A DNA stretch of 64,000 nt from Pedobacter polaris (GCF_005116505.1 NZ_SWBR01000001.1:248001-312000), one strand, 5' to 3'; shown: positions 17,747 through 26,742, counted from the first letter of the stretch. Numbers and translations are program-made. The notes: generated by a model from the sequence alone, not told the origin.

Positions 17747-18694
17747 ATGACAAAGAATAAACTACTTATTTATCTCTTTTTAATAATGACCCTATTGGCA
17801 TTAAGAGCGAGTGCTCAAACAACAGATTCATTATTAAATTCTTTAGATAGCAGTAAAAAATATAACAAAGTTGAATCTACTTTTAAGGCGACTCATATTG
17901 TTTTATCACACTCTACAGAGACCCAGAAAAAGCATGATTTAGATTTAAGAATTCGTCATCATTTTGGAGATATAGGTGGGGAGTTTGGGAGTGCACATAC
18001 ACTTTATGGGCTTGATGTTGCCACAGACCTATTTATAGGATTAGATTATGGGGTAAGTGATAAATTAACTATTGGTATTGGGAGAAGCAAACACGATGAA
18101 CTGTTCGATTTATACATCAAACAAAAATTAATACAACAGAAAAAAGATAGCGGAATGCCATTTAATTTAACCTTTTTGGCTCAAATAGGATTAGTTGCTA
18201 GAGCACCTTTCGCTACCACAGAATTTGCCAATTATAGTGATAGAATAACTTATTTAATACAACCTATCCTATCTAGAAAATTCTCATCTAGAATTTCATT
18301 GCAAGTTATGCCATCTTATTTATTGCGTTCGGTAAGTGCAGATCAAAATGATCCTGAAAATATATTTTCTATCGGTTTCGCTGGCAGAGTTAAGCTTACC
18401 AAACGACTTTCTTTTGTTGCGGATTATACCATGGTTAGTGGCTTATCCAGACCAAATAATTTAACAGTTCCCTTATATAATCCATTGGGTGTAGGGTTAG
18501 AAATTGAAACTGGTGGGCATATTTTTTCGCTCAACTTTATGAACTCAGAATATATAACAGAAAATAATTTCATCGCCAATACAAAAAAATCATGGACAGA
18601 AGGTGGGGTTCGTTTTGGGTTTACGATCTCTAGAAATTTTAGTCTTTTTAAATCCAAGAACAAGGATCCTAATACAAAATCAACTATTTACTAA
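17747..18694 (+). CDS. DUF5777-like beta-barrel protein
   Basis: 315 residues with a signal peptide cleaved ASA|Q. The N-terminal part (ATHIVLSHSTETQKKHDLDL, IRHHFGDIGGE) and repeated amphipathic strands (KLTIGIGRSK, FSIGFAGRVKLTKRLSFVAD, GVRFGFTISRNFSLF) match the DUF5777 barrel family of Bacteroidetes. It is probably in the outer membrane; function is unknown. It follows yceI by 6 nt and precedes the Rieske gene by 12 nt, so it is part of the same operon. Confidence 0.7.
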   Translation: MTKNKLLIYLFLIMTLLALRASAQTTDSLLNSLDSSKKYNKVESTFKATHIVLSHSTETQKKHDLDLRIRHHFGDIGGEFGSAHTLYGLDVATDLFIGLDYGVSDKLTIGIGRSKHDELFDLYIKQKLIQQKKDSGMPFNLTFLAQIGLVARAPFATTEFANYSDRITYLIQPILSRKFSSRISLQVMPSYLLRSVSADQNDPENIFSIGFAGRVKLTKRLSFVADYTMVSGLSRPNNLTVPLYNPLGVGLEIETGGHIFSLNFMNSEYITENNFIANTKKSWTEGGVRFGFTISRNFSLFKSKNKDPNTKSTIY

Positions 18695-18706
18695 AAATTA
18701 AATTTT

Positions 18707-19168
18707 ATGGAACGTAACGAATTTATCAAATCATTAGGGCTTGGTATAGCCCTCGTATGCACTGGAAGTTGCATGACAGGATGTGGCAGCAAAGGTGATG
18801 ACCCTACCCCTGCGCCTGGTGGTGGAGGTGGAGGTGGCGGCTCAGCTGGCACAAAAGTTAATGTAGATTTAGGTTCACAGCTATTAACTGTTGGTGCATT
18901 TCTAGCATCAGGTGGTGTTTTATTTATCAGAACTGCAACTGGCAATGCAGCAAGTTCTTTTGTTGCTACGCAAGCTTCTTGCCCACATCAGGGAGGTGCG
19001 CTTAATTGGGTACAGGCAAGTAATGTTATTCAGTGTAGTTTGCACAGCTCTAAATATACTACTACCGGTAGCATTGTAGCACAACCTAATGATGGCGGAA
19101 CTACATCGGCATTAAAAGTATATGCATTAGCTGTATCTGGAACAACATTAACAGCAACAATATCTTAG
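18707..19168 (+). CDS. Rieske [2Fe-2S] domain lipoprotein
   Basis: 153 residues. The export signal is followed by Cys residues at 22 and 26 that could be lipidated (the TGSC and MTGC context). A spacer of eight consecutive glycines lies at about 38-45. The Rieske cluster motifs are CPH (91-93) and CSLH (109-112), giving the two Cys and two His ligands of a [2Fe-2S] cluster. The domain is small, as in arsenite-oxidase-type or Bacteroidetes stand-alone Rieske proteins. The disulfide Cys pair typical of bc1 Rieske proteins is absent. It is the last gene of the ECF-led operon; the electron partner is unknown. Confidence 0.85.
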   Translation: MERNEFIKSLGLGIALVCTGSCMTGCGSKGDDPTPAPGGGGGGGGSAGTKVNVDLGSQLLTVGAFLASGGVLFIRTATGNAASSFVATQASCPHQGGALNWVQASNVIQCSLHSSKYTTTGSIVAQPNDGGTTSALKVYALAVSGTTLTATIS

Positions 19169-19169
19169 T

Positions 19170-19211
19170 TTAGCCTTGGTCAGGTACATTTATGTATTTG
19201 ACCAAAGCTAA
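19170..19211 (+). terminator. Stem-loop ending the ECF-Rieske operon
   Basis: TTAGCCTTGGTCA (19170-19182) pairs with TGACCAAAGCTAA (19199-19211) at 12 of 13 positions, directly after the Rieske stop. The following T-run is weak (TTTC). Confidence 0.55.
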
Positions 19212-19387
19212 TTTCGCAAACGTTATACATCAGCCATTTAAACACTTTAAATTTGTATCTTATAATAAATACATTAACATTTATGGATTCTGGCATAAAA
19301 TTTAATCATATTCTTGAAAAGCAGGAACGTGACTTATAATAAGCTTAAGTTCGGCTTAGTGATTATATTATTTTAAATAAGGATAAG

Positions 19388-19906
19388 ATGAAAGTGTTTA
19401 AAAAATTAGTGCTATTAGTTTTGGTCTTCGTAACTTTTAAAGCAAATGCACAAACAGATAAAGCAACTACGACTAAAATTGTAGAAGAAAAGAATTATGT
19501 TTTTGTAGCTACATCAGCTACTCCATTAAATAGTGCAGATATTAATAAAATAATGAGTAGAATGCCCGGAAATATGAATGGTGGTAATATTAACTTATCT
19601 GGAAGTTCTTACGATGTTCGTGTGGTTAAAGATAGCGTTATAGCTTACCTTCCTTATTACGGACGGTCTTATTCTGCATCAATGAATCCAGATGAACAAG
19701 GTTATAAGTTTACGTCTACTGACTTTATTTATGATTCTAAAAAGAATAAAAGGGGCTGGAACATCAACATTAAAACTAAAGATGTTAGAGATAATGTACA
19801 AATGAATTTGAGCATCTCGCAAGGCGGATACGCCACATTGAGTGTAGTGAGTAACAATAAACAGTCAATAACTTATAATGGTTATTTGAGCGAGGTTAAA
19901 AAGTAG
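19388..19906 (+). CDS. DUF4251 domain exported protein
   Basis: 172 residues with a signal peptide cleaved ANA|Q. The body matches the DUF4251 layout: KNYVFVATSATPLNS, YDVRVVKDSVIAYLPYYGRS, GYKFTSTDFIYDS, then repeated strands to SITYNGYLSEVK. This is a small periplasmic beta-rich protein common in Bacteroidetes, function unknown. About 220 nt separate it from the Rieske gene. No clear promoter is recognised in that gap. Confidence 0.75.
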   Translation: MKVFKKLVLLVLVFVTFKANAQTDKATTTKIVEEKNYVFVATSATPLNSADINKIMSRMPGNMNGGNINLSGSSYDVRVVKDSVIAYLPYYGRSYSASMNPDEQGYKFTSTDFIYDSKKNKRGWNINIKTKDVRDNVQMNLSISQGGYATLSVVSNNKQSITYNGYLSEVKK

Positions 19907-19933
19907 TTAGGATTAGAATACATCCTAAAATTT

Positions 19934-19969
19934 AAAAATGGTTCATTATTAACTTAATGAACTATTTTT
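19934..19969. terminator. Bidirectional terminator overlapping the glutaminyl cyclase stop codon
   Basis: AAAAATGGTTCATTA (19934-19948) pairs with TAATGAACTATTTTT (19955-19969), a 15-bp stem with one G-U, flanked by A and T runs on both strands. The right arm encodes the last four codons (KIVH) and stop of the leftward gene. It serves the convergent DUF4251 and cyclase genes. Confidence 0.75.
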
Positions 19970-21027
19970 ATTTCATACAATTTAGGCCACTTTTTACCTC
20001 CAACAAAAAGACGTTTTCCATTTGCATCCCAAGCAATCCCGTTAAGCACATTATTTTGGATCTCATCTGAAGTTTTAAAGAAGTCTTTAGGCACTAAGGC
20101 AGTTAGATCTAATTGAGACTCCACAGCTCCTGTCAAAGGATTAATAATTACAATTTTATTACTTAGGTAAACATTTGCATAAATTTTACCATTAATAAAT
20201 TCGAGTTCATTTAAACTATCAACTGGACCATTGTTGTCGTAAATCTCAATATAGCTTTCTTCTTTCAAAGTGTTCGCATTCATTAACCAAATACGATTTG
20301 ATCCATCAGAGCGAAGTATATTTTTACCGTCAAAAGTTAAGCCCCAACCTTCCCTGCTATTTTGATAAGGGAAACTACCCAACTGTTTAAAAGTCTTTGC
20401 ATCGAATATGAAACCCATATTTTCTTTCCAGGTTAACATGATAATCTTGTCACCAATTTTTAAGGATCCTTCGCCAAAATATTGTGGATCTAATTTGGTT
20501 CTCTGCAAGGTTTTGCCAGATTTTAAATCAATATATTTTAGTTCTGAACGACCATTCTCTCCTGTACTCTCTAACAATTTGCCATCTACATAACTTAAAC
20601 CTTCTGTGTAAGCACTTGTATCATGAGGAAATGTGTTTACGATTTTATAAGTTAATTGTTTTGGAACCTGGTTCGTTTTTAGAACGACATTCGTATTGAT
20701 TGTATCTTTTTTATCAGCTATAGTAACGATGGCGGTAATCATTCTATAACCTAATAGCAAGTTTTTAGTCGGCAATAAAATAGAATCAGCATTTATGTGT
20801 TTACTTATTAATTTTCCATCTAACATATAAACAACAGAGTCGATCTTTATATTTTTTGGTACATCAAGTTTAATTTTCACTTCATCACCAACATTAAAAT
20901 TATCTCCCTGATTAGGTGTACTAAAAGTGATTAAGACATTTTCATCATCTCTACAACCAAAAGCTAAGACTACTAAAAAAGCTATGGTGATTAATTTAAT
21001 TGATTTGTTAAGAAGGCCAAAATGCAT
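19954..21027 (-). CDS. Glutaminyl-peptide cyclotransferase (bacterial/plant beta-propeller type), lipoprotein
   Basis: 357 residues from ATG 21027 (a TTG 6 nt upstream is in frame but less likely). The lipobox is VLAFGC with Cys at about 25. A small Ig-like domain is followed by the cyclase propeller: NTFPHDTSAYTEGLSY, STGENGRSELKYIDL, YFGEGSLKIGDKIIMLTWKE, NREGWGLTF-like and LNELEFINGKIYANVY, ending in NVLNGIAWDANGKRLFVGGK. The enzyme converts N-terminal Gln to pyroglutamate. In Bacteroidetes the natural substrates are exported proteins with Gln after the signal cleavage site, and most secreted proteins in this window fit. It overlaps the upstream yraN-like gene by 20 nt. Confidence 0.88.
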   Translation of the reverse strand: MHFGLLNKSIKLITIAFLVVLAFGCRDDENVLITFSTPNQGDNFNVGDEVKIKLDVPKNIKIDSVVYMLDGKLISKHINADSILLPTKNLLLGYRMITAIVTIADKKDTINTNVVLKTNQVPKQLTYKIVNTFPHDTSAYTEGLSYVDGKLLESTGENGRSELKYIDLKSGKTLQRTKLDPQYFGEGSLKIGDKIIMLTWKENMGFIFDAKTFKQLGSFPYQNSREGWGLTFDGKNILRSDGSNRIWLMNANTLKEESYIEIYDNNGPVDSLNELEFINGKIYANVYLSNKIVIINPLTGAVESQLDLTALVPKDFFKTSDEIQNNVLNGIAWDANGKRLFVGGKKWPKLYEIKIVH

Positions 21028-21370
21028 CTTCAATATGGTTTATGGTGTAATTATTTTGTTTATCAAATAATACTGAAACAATGTCAAATCGGATTTCTCC
21101 TTTATGATTCATTAATTCAATATATTCATTTGCAGCCAAATCCATTTGCTTTTGCTTAGTTTCGCTCACAAAGTCTTCGGGCATTCCATACGCAACGGAA
21201 GTTCTTGTTTTAACTTCTACAAAGATGATTTGTCTATTTAAGTAAGCAATTAAATCTACTTCTGCTTTACCGTGAACCCAATTTTCATCTAATATTTCGT
21301 AGCCTTGTTTTTCTAAAAATGCTTTTGCAATAGCTTCACCTTTAAAGCCCAAATCGTTATGACTTGCCAT
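21008..21370 (-). CDS. YraN family (UPF0102) putative endonuclease-like protein
   Basis: 120 residues with the restriction-endonuclease-like core of UPF0102: LGFKGEAIAKAFLEKQGYEI, AEVDLIAYLNRQIIFVEVKT, then RTSVAYGMPEDFV and IRFDIVSVLFD. The D...EVK residues (D/EVDLI, FVEVKT) are those of the nuclease fold. Cellular function is unproven. It overlaps the glutaminyl cyclase start by 20 nt and follows dnaG closely in the same direction. Confidence 0.9.
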   Translation of the reverse strand: MASHNDLGFKGEAIAKAFLEKQGYEILDENWVHGKAEVDLIAYLNRQIIFVEVKTRTSVAYGMPEDFVSETKQKQMDLAANEYIELMNHKGEIRFDIVSVLFDKQNNYTINHIEDAFWPS

Positions 21371-21417
21371 GTATCAGTATCGGGTAAATCGAATTGCAAA
21401 TTGAGATTTATTCATGC

Positions 21418-23364
21418 TTATTTTACTATTACAGAACCTAAGAATTTTGAAATCTCTTTTTCTACATTTTTAATAAATGCGTATCGCTGCATTAAAATCT
21501 CTTGGTTAGTTGCATCGTTTTCTGTTTTAATTTCTTTTAGTAAATCCAACAAAATGCGATCCACTTTTCGTTTTTTAAGATGGTACAATCCACCTAAAAT
21601 AGTGGCTTTAAGATTTACAGTTTCATCTCTAACATAGATGTTGTGTTTATTGTACCAATTTTCGCTTAAGGTATATGGCGAGCTTGAAAGTGTAATGGCC
21701 AAATCTGCAATATCCCTATCTTCACTCTTGATAAATTGGTTTGCAGTAGGTAACTGGCCATTTTCTATCTCAATCCTATAATGGTCTATTATTTTCTTGC
21801 AAAGTTTATTCTCGAAAGTAACATCAGTTAAATTCTGCATAATAAATGAACCGATATACATGTTATCAATCTTATCCCAACTTACCAATTCATGCCCAAA
21901 TGCCAATAATAAGCGTACAATTTCTTGTTCTTGTAATTCATCATTTGCTATAGTCTCGGCTTGCACAACTGCAGTTGGTGCATCATCTGCAAAAAGGTTG
22001 TCTGGTGGTAAATCTTGGTGTTGCGGCTGTCTACTCTGTGTAGTGTTAGATTTTTTGAGCTTTGCAGCTCGCATTGTATTTAGTTCACTCAGTAAAATTC
22101 GCTCCTCAATCTGTAATAAACTACTACATTCGCGAATAAATACAGAGGCTTTGATATTATCAGGAATTTTAGCAATACTTTCTACAATATCACGAATAAT
22201 ACCTGCTCTTTTAATTGGATCGTTACCAGCCTCTGCCAAAAGGATGTTAGCTTTATATAAAATAAAATCCTTGCGGTTTTCTTCTATATAGGTTTTAAAG
22301 GCTCCAGCACCAACTTTATGCATGTAAGAATCAGGGTCGTCTCCTGCCGGAAAAGAAACTACTTTTACATTTAGTCCTTCCTCCAAAATCATATCTAATC
22401 CACGTAAAGAGGCTTTGATACCAGCCGCATCTCCATCATAAAGAATAGTTACATTTTGCGTAAAACGACCAATTAATCGAATTTGCTCAATGGTTAAAGA
22501 TGTACCTGATGAAGCAACAACATTTTCGATATTGGCTTGGTGAACAGAAAGTACATCGGCATAACCTTCAACTAAATAACAATTGTCTAAATCTCTAATT
22601 GCTTTTTTGGCATGAAACAAACCATATAAAACATTCGATTTATGATAGATCTCGCTCTCTGGTGAGTTTACGTATTTCGGAACATTTTTATCAGTTTTAA
22701 GAGTTCTCCCCCCAAAACCAATTACTCTACCTGTAAAGTTGTGGATAGGAAACATTACACGACCACGGAACCTGTCGTAAAGTTTACCCTTATCATTTCT
22801 GATGGCTAAACCAGTTTTTTCTAGATACTCTTCAGCGTGTTTATTTTTAACAGCATCTTGCGTTAATGCATCCCAAACATCAGGTGAATAACCTAGGTTA
22901 AATTTTTTAATGATGTCTTCACGAAATCCTCGTTCTTTAAAGTAGCTTAGTCCAATTGCCTTGCCCTCATCACCATTCCACAATTGATCTTCGAAATAAG
23001 TTGCTGCAAACTGAGAAACGATGTATAAACTTTCCCTAGCATTTTGAGCTTCTACATCTTGAACAGTTTCTACAGTTTCTTCTACTTCAATGTTATATTT
23101 ATTGGCTAAAAACTTAAGTGCTTCTGGATATGAATACTTTTCATGCTCCATAATAAAGCGAACTGCATCTCCACCTTTACCACAACCAAAACATTTATAG
23201 ATGCCTTTACTTACAGAAACGTGAAATGAGGGTGTTTTTTCACCATGAAATGGGCAATTACCTATTAAACTTGTTCCGCGTTTTTTTAAGTGCACAAAAT
23301 CACCAACCACCTCTTCAATGCGGGCGGTTTCAACAATCTTGTCTATGGTTTCGCGGTTTATCAT
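21418..23364 (-). CDS. dnaG: DNA primase
   Basis: 648 residues. The CHC2 zinc-binding domain has Cys37, His40, Cys58 and Cys61. The catalytic core starts at FKERGFREDIIKKFNLGYSP, with the Toprim domain at EGYADVLSVHQANI and ILYDGDAAGIKASLRGLD (metal-binding acidic residues). The C-terminal DnaB-interacting region is diverged, as usual. It makes RNA primers at the replication fork. The leader between the preceding stop and this ATG is filled by a repeated element (23369-23439). It is followed by the yraN-like gene 47 nt later. Confidence 0.96.
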   Translation of the reverse strand: MINRETIDKIVETARIEEVVGDFVHLKKRGTSLIGNCPFHGEKTPSFHVSVSKGIYKCFGCGKGGDAVRFIMEHEKYSYPEALKFLANKYNIEVEETVETVQDVEAQNARESLYIVSQFAATYFEDQLWNGDEGKAIGLSYFKERGFREDIIKKFNLGYSPDVWDALTQDAVKNKHAEEYLEKTGLAIRNDKGKLYDRFRGRVMFPIHNFTGRVIGFGGRTLKTDKNVPKYVNSPESEIYHKSNVLYGLFHAKKAIRDLDNCYLVEGYADVLSVHQANIENVVASSGTSLTIEQIRLIGRFTQNVTILYDGDAAGIKASLRGLDMILEEGLNVKVVSFPAGDDPDSYMHKVGAGAFKTYIEENRKDFILYKANILLAEAGNDPIKRAGIIRDIVESIAKIPDNIKASVFIRECSSLLQIEERILLSELNTMRAAKLKKSNTTQSRQPQHQDLPPDNLFADDAPTAVVQAETIANDELQEQEIVRLLLAFGHELVSWDKIDNMYIGSFIMQNLTDVTFENKLCKKIIDHYRIEIENGQLPTANQFIKSEDRDIADLAITLSSSPYTLSENWYNKHNIYVRDETVNLKATILGGLYHLKKRKVDRILLDLLKEIKTENDATNQEILMQRYAFIKNVEKEISKFLGSVIVK

Positions 23365-23368
23365 ATCG

Positions 23369-23439
23369 GTTGTGGGTTGCGAGTTATGGGTTGCAGGTTA
23401 TGAATCCAGACCTGTAACTTATAACCTGTAACTCGTAAC
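23369..23439 (-). repeat. Leader repeat element, copy A (upstream of dnaG)
   Basis: Read on the minus strand, this stretch fills the gap between the GDSL stop and the dnaG ATG. It has a GAGTTACAGGTTATAAGTTA left half, a TCTGGATTCATAAC core, and a right half of repeated CATAACT/GCAACCCA words complementary to the left half. Copies B (47088-47158) and C (48697-48766) have the same order and orientation relative to the downstream gene. Confidence 0.7.
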
Positions 23440-23440
23440 A

Positions 23441-24106
23441 TTATTTTATAAAAGGCAACATGGTATCGGCAACTAATTTGTTGCCAGCATCATTTAAATG
23501 TACCCTATCAGTAGTTAAAACTCCTTTTTCTTTATCTTCTGTATTGTTAGCATTTTCATAATCAACAAAAGCTTTTCTTAAATCACACAGTGGAAGATTA
23601 TTTTTTACAGCTAAGCCCCTTACGCCTTCAGCATATTTATTTAGATCTGCATCTACTTCATTAGCATTGTTTTTCTTTTCGCCAATTACAGTTGGTGTGC
23701 ATAAAACCACTTTGCTGCCGTTAGCTTGTATTTTATTGATTAACGCTTGATAGAACTTTAAATATTTATCGTAATCCGTTCCTGTTTTAGCACCTAATTT
23801 ATGCCAAACATCATTAATACCAACGTAAATAAATACCAAATCAGGTTTTTTATTTAAAACGTCATCTTCCATTCTCAAGTAAAGATCGTATACTTTATTA
23901 CCTCCTATACCAGCTCCAATTAACTGAAATTTTGATGAGTCTAAAGTTTTCTTTAGTAAATTGATGTAGCCATTACCTTTTACCCCAGCTTGAGTAATAG
24001 AATCACCAAAGAAAATTACTTTTTTAGGTTTTGGTTTCATCGCCATACTTAAGATAATAATTGCGGTTGCAGCAACTAGGCTGATTGATTTAATGTAAGT
24101 TTTCAT
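23441..24106 (-). CDS. Exported SGNH/GDSL hydrolase
   Basis: 221 residues from ATG 24106 (a TTG two codons upstream is in frame). An N-terminal hydrophobic export segment is followed by block I, IFFGDSITQAG (Ser36), block II Gly in LIGAGIGGNKVYDL, block III in FIYVGINDVWH, and block V TDRVHLNDAG with the Asp-His pair. These are typical of the lysophospholipase L1-like/rhamnogalacturonan acetylesterase-like SGNH group. Substrate unknown. It follows the serine hydrolase gene by 6 nt in the same direction, so the two are probably co-transcribed. Confidence 0.88.
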   Translation of the reverse strand: MKTYIKSISLVAATAIIILSMAMKPKPKKVIFFGDSITQAGVKGNGYINLLKKTLDSSKFQLIGAGIGGNKVYDLYLRMEDDVLNKKPDLVFIYVGINDVWHKLGAKTGTDYDKYLKFYQALINKIQANGSKVVLCTPTVIGEKKNNANEVDADLNKYAEGVRGLAVKNNLPLCDLRKAFVDYENANNTEDKEKGVLTTDRVHLNDAGNKLVADTMLPFIK

Positions 24107-24112
24107 GTTCAA

Positions 24113-25678
24113 TTATTTATTATTGGCTAGTTTAAAATCTAAATCTTGGAAATCAAAGCTAAAATCTGTTAACGGTGATATTGCTGCCATTTTAAATCCA
24201 TCGGCTTTGCCATTATTATCTAAGCTAAAGTTTACAAAAGCATCTGCATCTAAGCTTCTATCGTACCATTTTACAATAAAAGTATTGCCTTTATAAAAAG
24301 TCATATCCCCTTTTAATTTTGGTGCATTTTTAGCCTGAAAATGCATTTTACCATTCAATTCACTAACTGTCACTTCACCAAACCATGCATCTTTGAAAGT
24401 TCCATAAAAGTTCTTTACTTCAGGTTTAACTGTATTTGCTTTTTGAGCAGTGCTAATATCTGCCCAAGTTTTGTCTACAATTTCTTGAGCTTGTTTTTCG
24501 TTTCTTAGCCTGTTATCATTATGGATCTTAATTCGATCCATCCCTTTGATATTCAAATAACCATCTTTAATGGAGTTGGTAATCGAATTAAAAGCTGCGC
24601 CAGATTGTTGGTTGGTCAATACAATAATTCCTAGTTTCAAATCTGGCAGAATAGTTACTTGGGTAACGATGCCTGATAACCCACCTGTATGTGTTGCTTG
24701 GAAATTTCCATTTACATTGCTTAAAAACCAGCCTAATCCGTAGCTACTAAAATTAGCTGGATTACCGCCTGCAATGATAGTTTGAGGTGTCCAAAGCTCT
24801 CTATGTATGGCTGGGCTAAATAGTTTCTTTTCTAAATTATCACCATACTTACCTGTGTTCATCATGGCGATTACCCATTTACTCATATCTATAATATTAG
24901 AATAAATTCCACCTGCTGCATTTGCGATTTCACCAAAACTTAAACCTACAGGAAGTAATTTTCCTTCATATGGAGCATGACCATCAATCACATTCGTTTT
25001 ATCTTTTAAACGATACCATGAAGCTACAGTTTTAGTCATTCCCAAAGGTTTGATAATCCTTCCCTCAATGAAATTTTCATATGTCATTCCCGAAACTCTT
25101 TCTACAACTTCTCCAGCCACAATGTACATTAGGTTGTCATAATCATATTTAGTACGAAATGAAGAAACTGGCTTTAAAAAGCGTAAATTATGAATGAGTT
25201 GTTTTTTATTAACTGTTGATGAATCTGGCCAAATCATTAAATCGCCAGCTCCTAAACCTAAGCCACTTCGGTGTGTTAACAAATCTTTAACTGTAAATTC
25301 GCTAGTTACATAAGCATCGTACATTTTAAACTCTGGAATTACATCTGTTACTTTGGTATCCCAAGTGATTTTTTTCTCATCAACCAACATTCCTAATGCA
25401 GCTGCTGTGAATGCTTTAGTGTTAGATGCCACTCCAAAAAGCGTATTTTCATCTACTTTTAAATTGGTTTTGATAGAACGAACACCATAACCCTTTGCGT
25501 GGATAACCTTACCATCTTTAATAACTGCGACAGCAACACCAGGCACATTAAAAGTGCTTAATGTTTTTTCTGCTACACTATCAATTTGTTTTGAGGTTAA
25601 TATTTGTGCATTTAAACTCGTTACCGAGAACAATAATGCAACCAAGCAAAGCTTAAATAAGCGAAAATAGATTTGCAT
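24113..25678 (-). CDS. Exported serine hydrolase, class-C beta-lactamase/D-Ala-D-Ala peptidase fold
   Basis: 521 residues with a signal peptide cleaved LNA|Q. SNTK (85-88) is the SxxK nucleophile motif. YDYDN near residue 180 gives the YxN motif and HTGG near 333 the KTG/HxG motif. After the catalytic domain a C-terminal region (from about 400; NFYGTFKDAWFGEVTVSELN) matches the DUF3471-type beta domain found in Pab87-like peptidases. It probably acts on peptides or esters in the periplasm. It should not be read as a beta-lactamase without testing. Operon with the downstream GDSL hydrolase. Confidence 0.85.
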   Translation of the reverse strand: MQIYFRLFKLCLVALLFSVTSLNAQILTSKQIDSVAEKTLSTFNVPGVAVAVIKDGKVIHAKGYGVRSIKTNLKVDENTLFGVASNTKAFTAAALGMLVDEKKITWDTKVTDVIPEFKMYDAYVTSEFTVKDLLTHRSGLGLGAGDLMIWPDSSTVNKKQLIHNLRFLKPVSSFRTKYDYDNLMYIVAGEVVERVSGMTYENFIEGRIIKPLGMTKTVASWYRLKDKTNVIDGHAPYEGKLLPVGLSFGEIANAAGGIYSNIIDMSKWVIAMMNTGKYGDNLEKKLFSPAIHRELWTPQTIIAGGNPANFSSYGLGWFLSNVNGNFQATHTGGLSGIVTQVTILPDLKLGIIVLTNQQSGAAFNSITNSIKDGYLNIKGMDRIKIHNDNRLRNEKQAQEIVDKTWADISTAQKANTVKPEVKNFYGTFKDAWFGEVTVSELNGKMHFQAKNAPKLKGDMTFYKGNTFIVKWYDRSLDADAFVNFSLDNNGKADGFKMAAISPLTDFSFDFQDLDFKLANNK

Positions 25679-25797
25679 AAAATGAATTTAATTGAAAGTT
25701 AAAGATAATAATCTTTTGGCGTTTGGAGTATAACGATCTTGATTTCTCCCATTGCCATTGCTAGTTTCGCAGGTAAAAAGGATTTAAAGCAAAAAGA

Positions 25798-26742
25798 TTA
25801 CTTGCCTTTCCCGAGCTTATAATCTTTATGAACAATCAAGAAACTGGCTCTTTCTTCTTTTTTGAATGGATAATCCCAATTACCTTGGTAGGTAATTTTT
25901 GTAGGTAATTTTACTTCATTAAAATAGCTCATCTCTATGTTCATTTGCACATCAAAATCGAAGAGCATATTACTGTATTTCATATCCACGTAACGCCCTA
26001 AAATTTCAAAAGTTCTTTTATCAAATATGGTAACCAATTCTTTAATCATTAGCCCATCTTTTGTCCAACTGCTTAACCCTGGTTTTACTGAAACTTTAAA
26101 TCTATAAACGGGGATTGAATCTAAATAGGTAGCACTGTAAAATGAATAATCGTAATATTGGCGCATGTTAGCAGTAAAAATTTCGGTTTTGCTCCCAATA
26201 AAGGGTAAACCTTTTATTGGTTTACCCGGATTAAATATTAAAGTCTTTAATTTATCCTTGTAGCTTTCATTCGTCCCTCCCTTTCCATCACCAGCTGGGG
26301 CATTTGGAACAAAATCAGTGTTATAGGCATTCATAAAAATGTAATCGAACATTTCTATAGTATATAATTGATATTTACCATTTTTCTTGAAAATATTTCC
26401 GCTATTTTCTTTTACTAAATATTCCATTTTGTAAGGTCCATCGTTGTTATGCTTTATTTTACGATAAACCTTACCATCAACTTTGTTATTTTTATCATAA
26501 GAAAAAATGCGATTTTCGGCTATGAAAGTATACTTCTTCATATTTCTAAACGCCTGATAAAAACTGGTGTCGTTAATAATGGCATTTATAAATGTTTCAA
26601 TTCCGAATTTTTGAGCTGTAATCTTTACTACAGAATCCAGTTGAATTGTTTTAATGGTATCAGGATTAAAACGTGGAATTTCTTGACTATTGGCTTTTAA
26701 AAACAGTATGGTCGAAACTATAAGTAGGATTATTCTTTTCAT
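25798..26742 (-). CDS. Exported protein of unknown function
   Basis: 314 residues. The signal peptide is cleaved at about ANS|Q. The mature part is rich in Tyr, Lys and beta-strand patterns (KKYTFIAENRIFSYDKNNKV, SATYLDSIPVYRFKVSV, RTFEILGRYVDMKYSNMLFD, TKITYQGNWDYPFKKEERAS), suggesting a LolA-like or DUF5686-like half-barrel. I cannot assign a family. It lies between two leftward genes, 119 nt before the serine hydrolase, with no strong terminator in between. Confidence 0.55.
   Translation of the reverse strand: MKRIILLIVSTILFLKANSQEIPRFNPDTIKTIQLDSVVKITAQKFGIETFINAIINDTSFYQAFRNMKKYTFIAENRIFSYDKNNKVDGKVYRKIKHNNDGPYKMEYLVKENSGNIFKKNGKYQLYTIEMFDYIFMNAYNTDFVPNAPAGDGKGGTNESYKDKLKTLIFNPGKPIKGLPFIGSKTEIFTANMRQYYDYSFYSATYLDSIPVYRFKVSVKPGLSSWTKDGLMIKELVTIFDKRTFEILGRYVDMKYSNMLFDFDVQMNIEMSYFNEVKLPTKITYQGNWDYPFKKEERASFLIVHKDYKLGKGK

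Noticed and set aside
24113-25678. Beta-lactamase resistance gene controlled by the blaI-blaR1 pair
   Set aside because: The class-C fold with a C-terminal DUF3471-like domain is typical of peptidases and esterases. It lies 18 kb from blaI-blaR1 and no BlaI-like box was seen before it.
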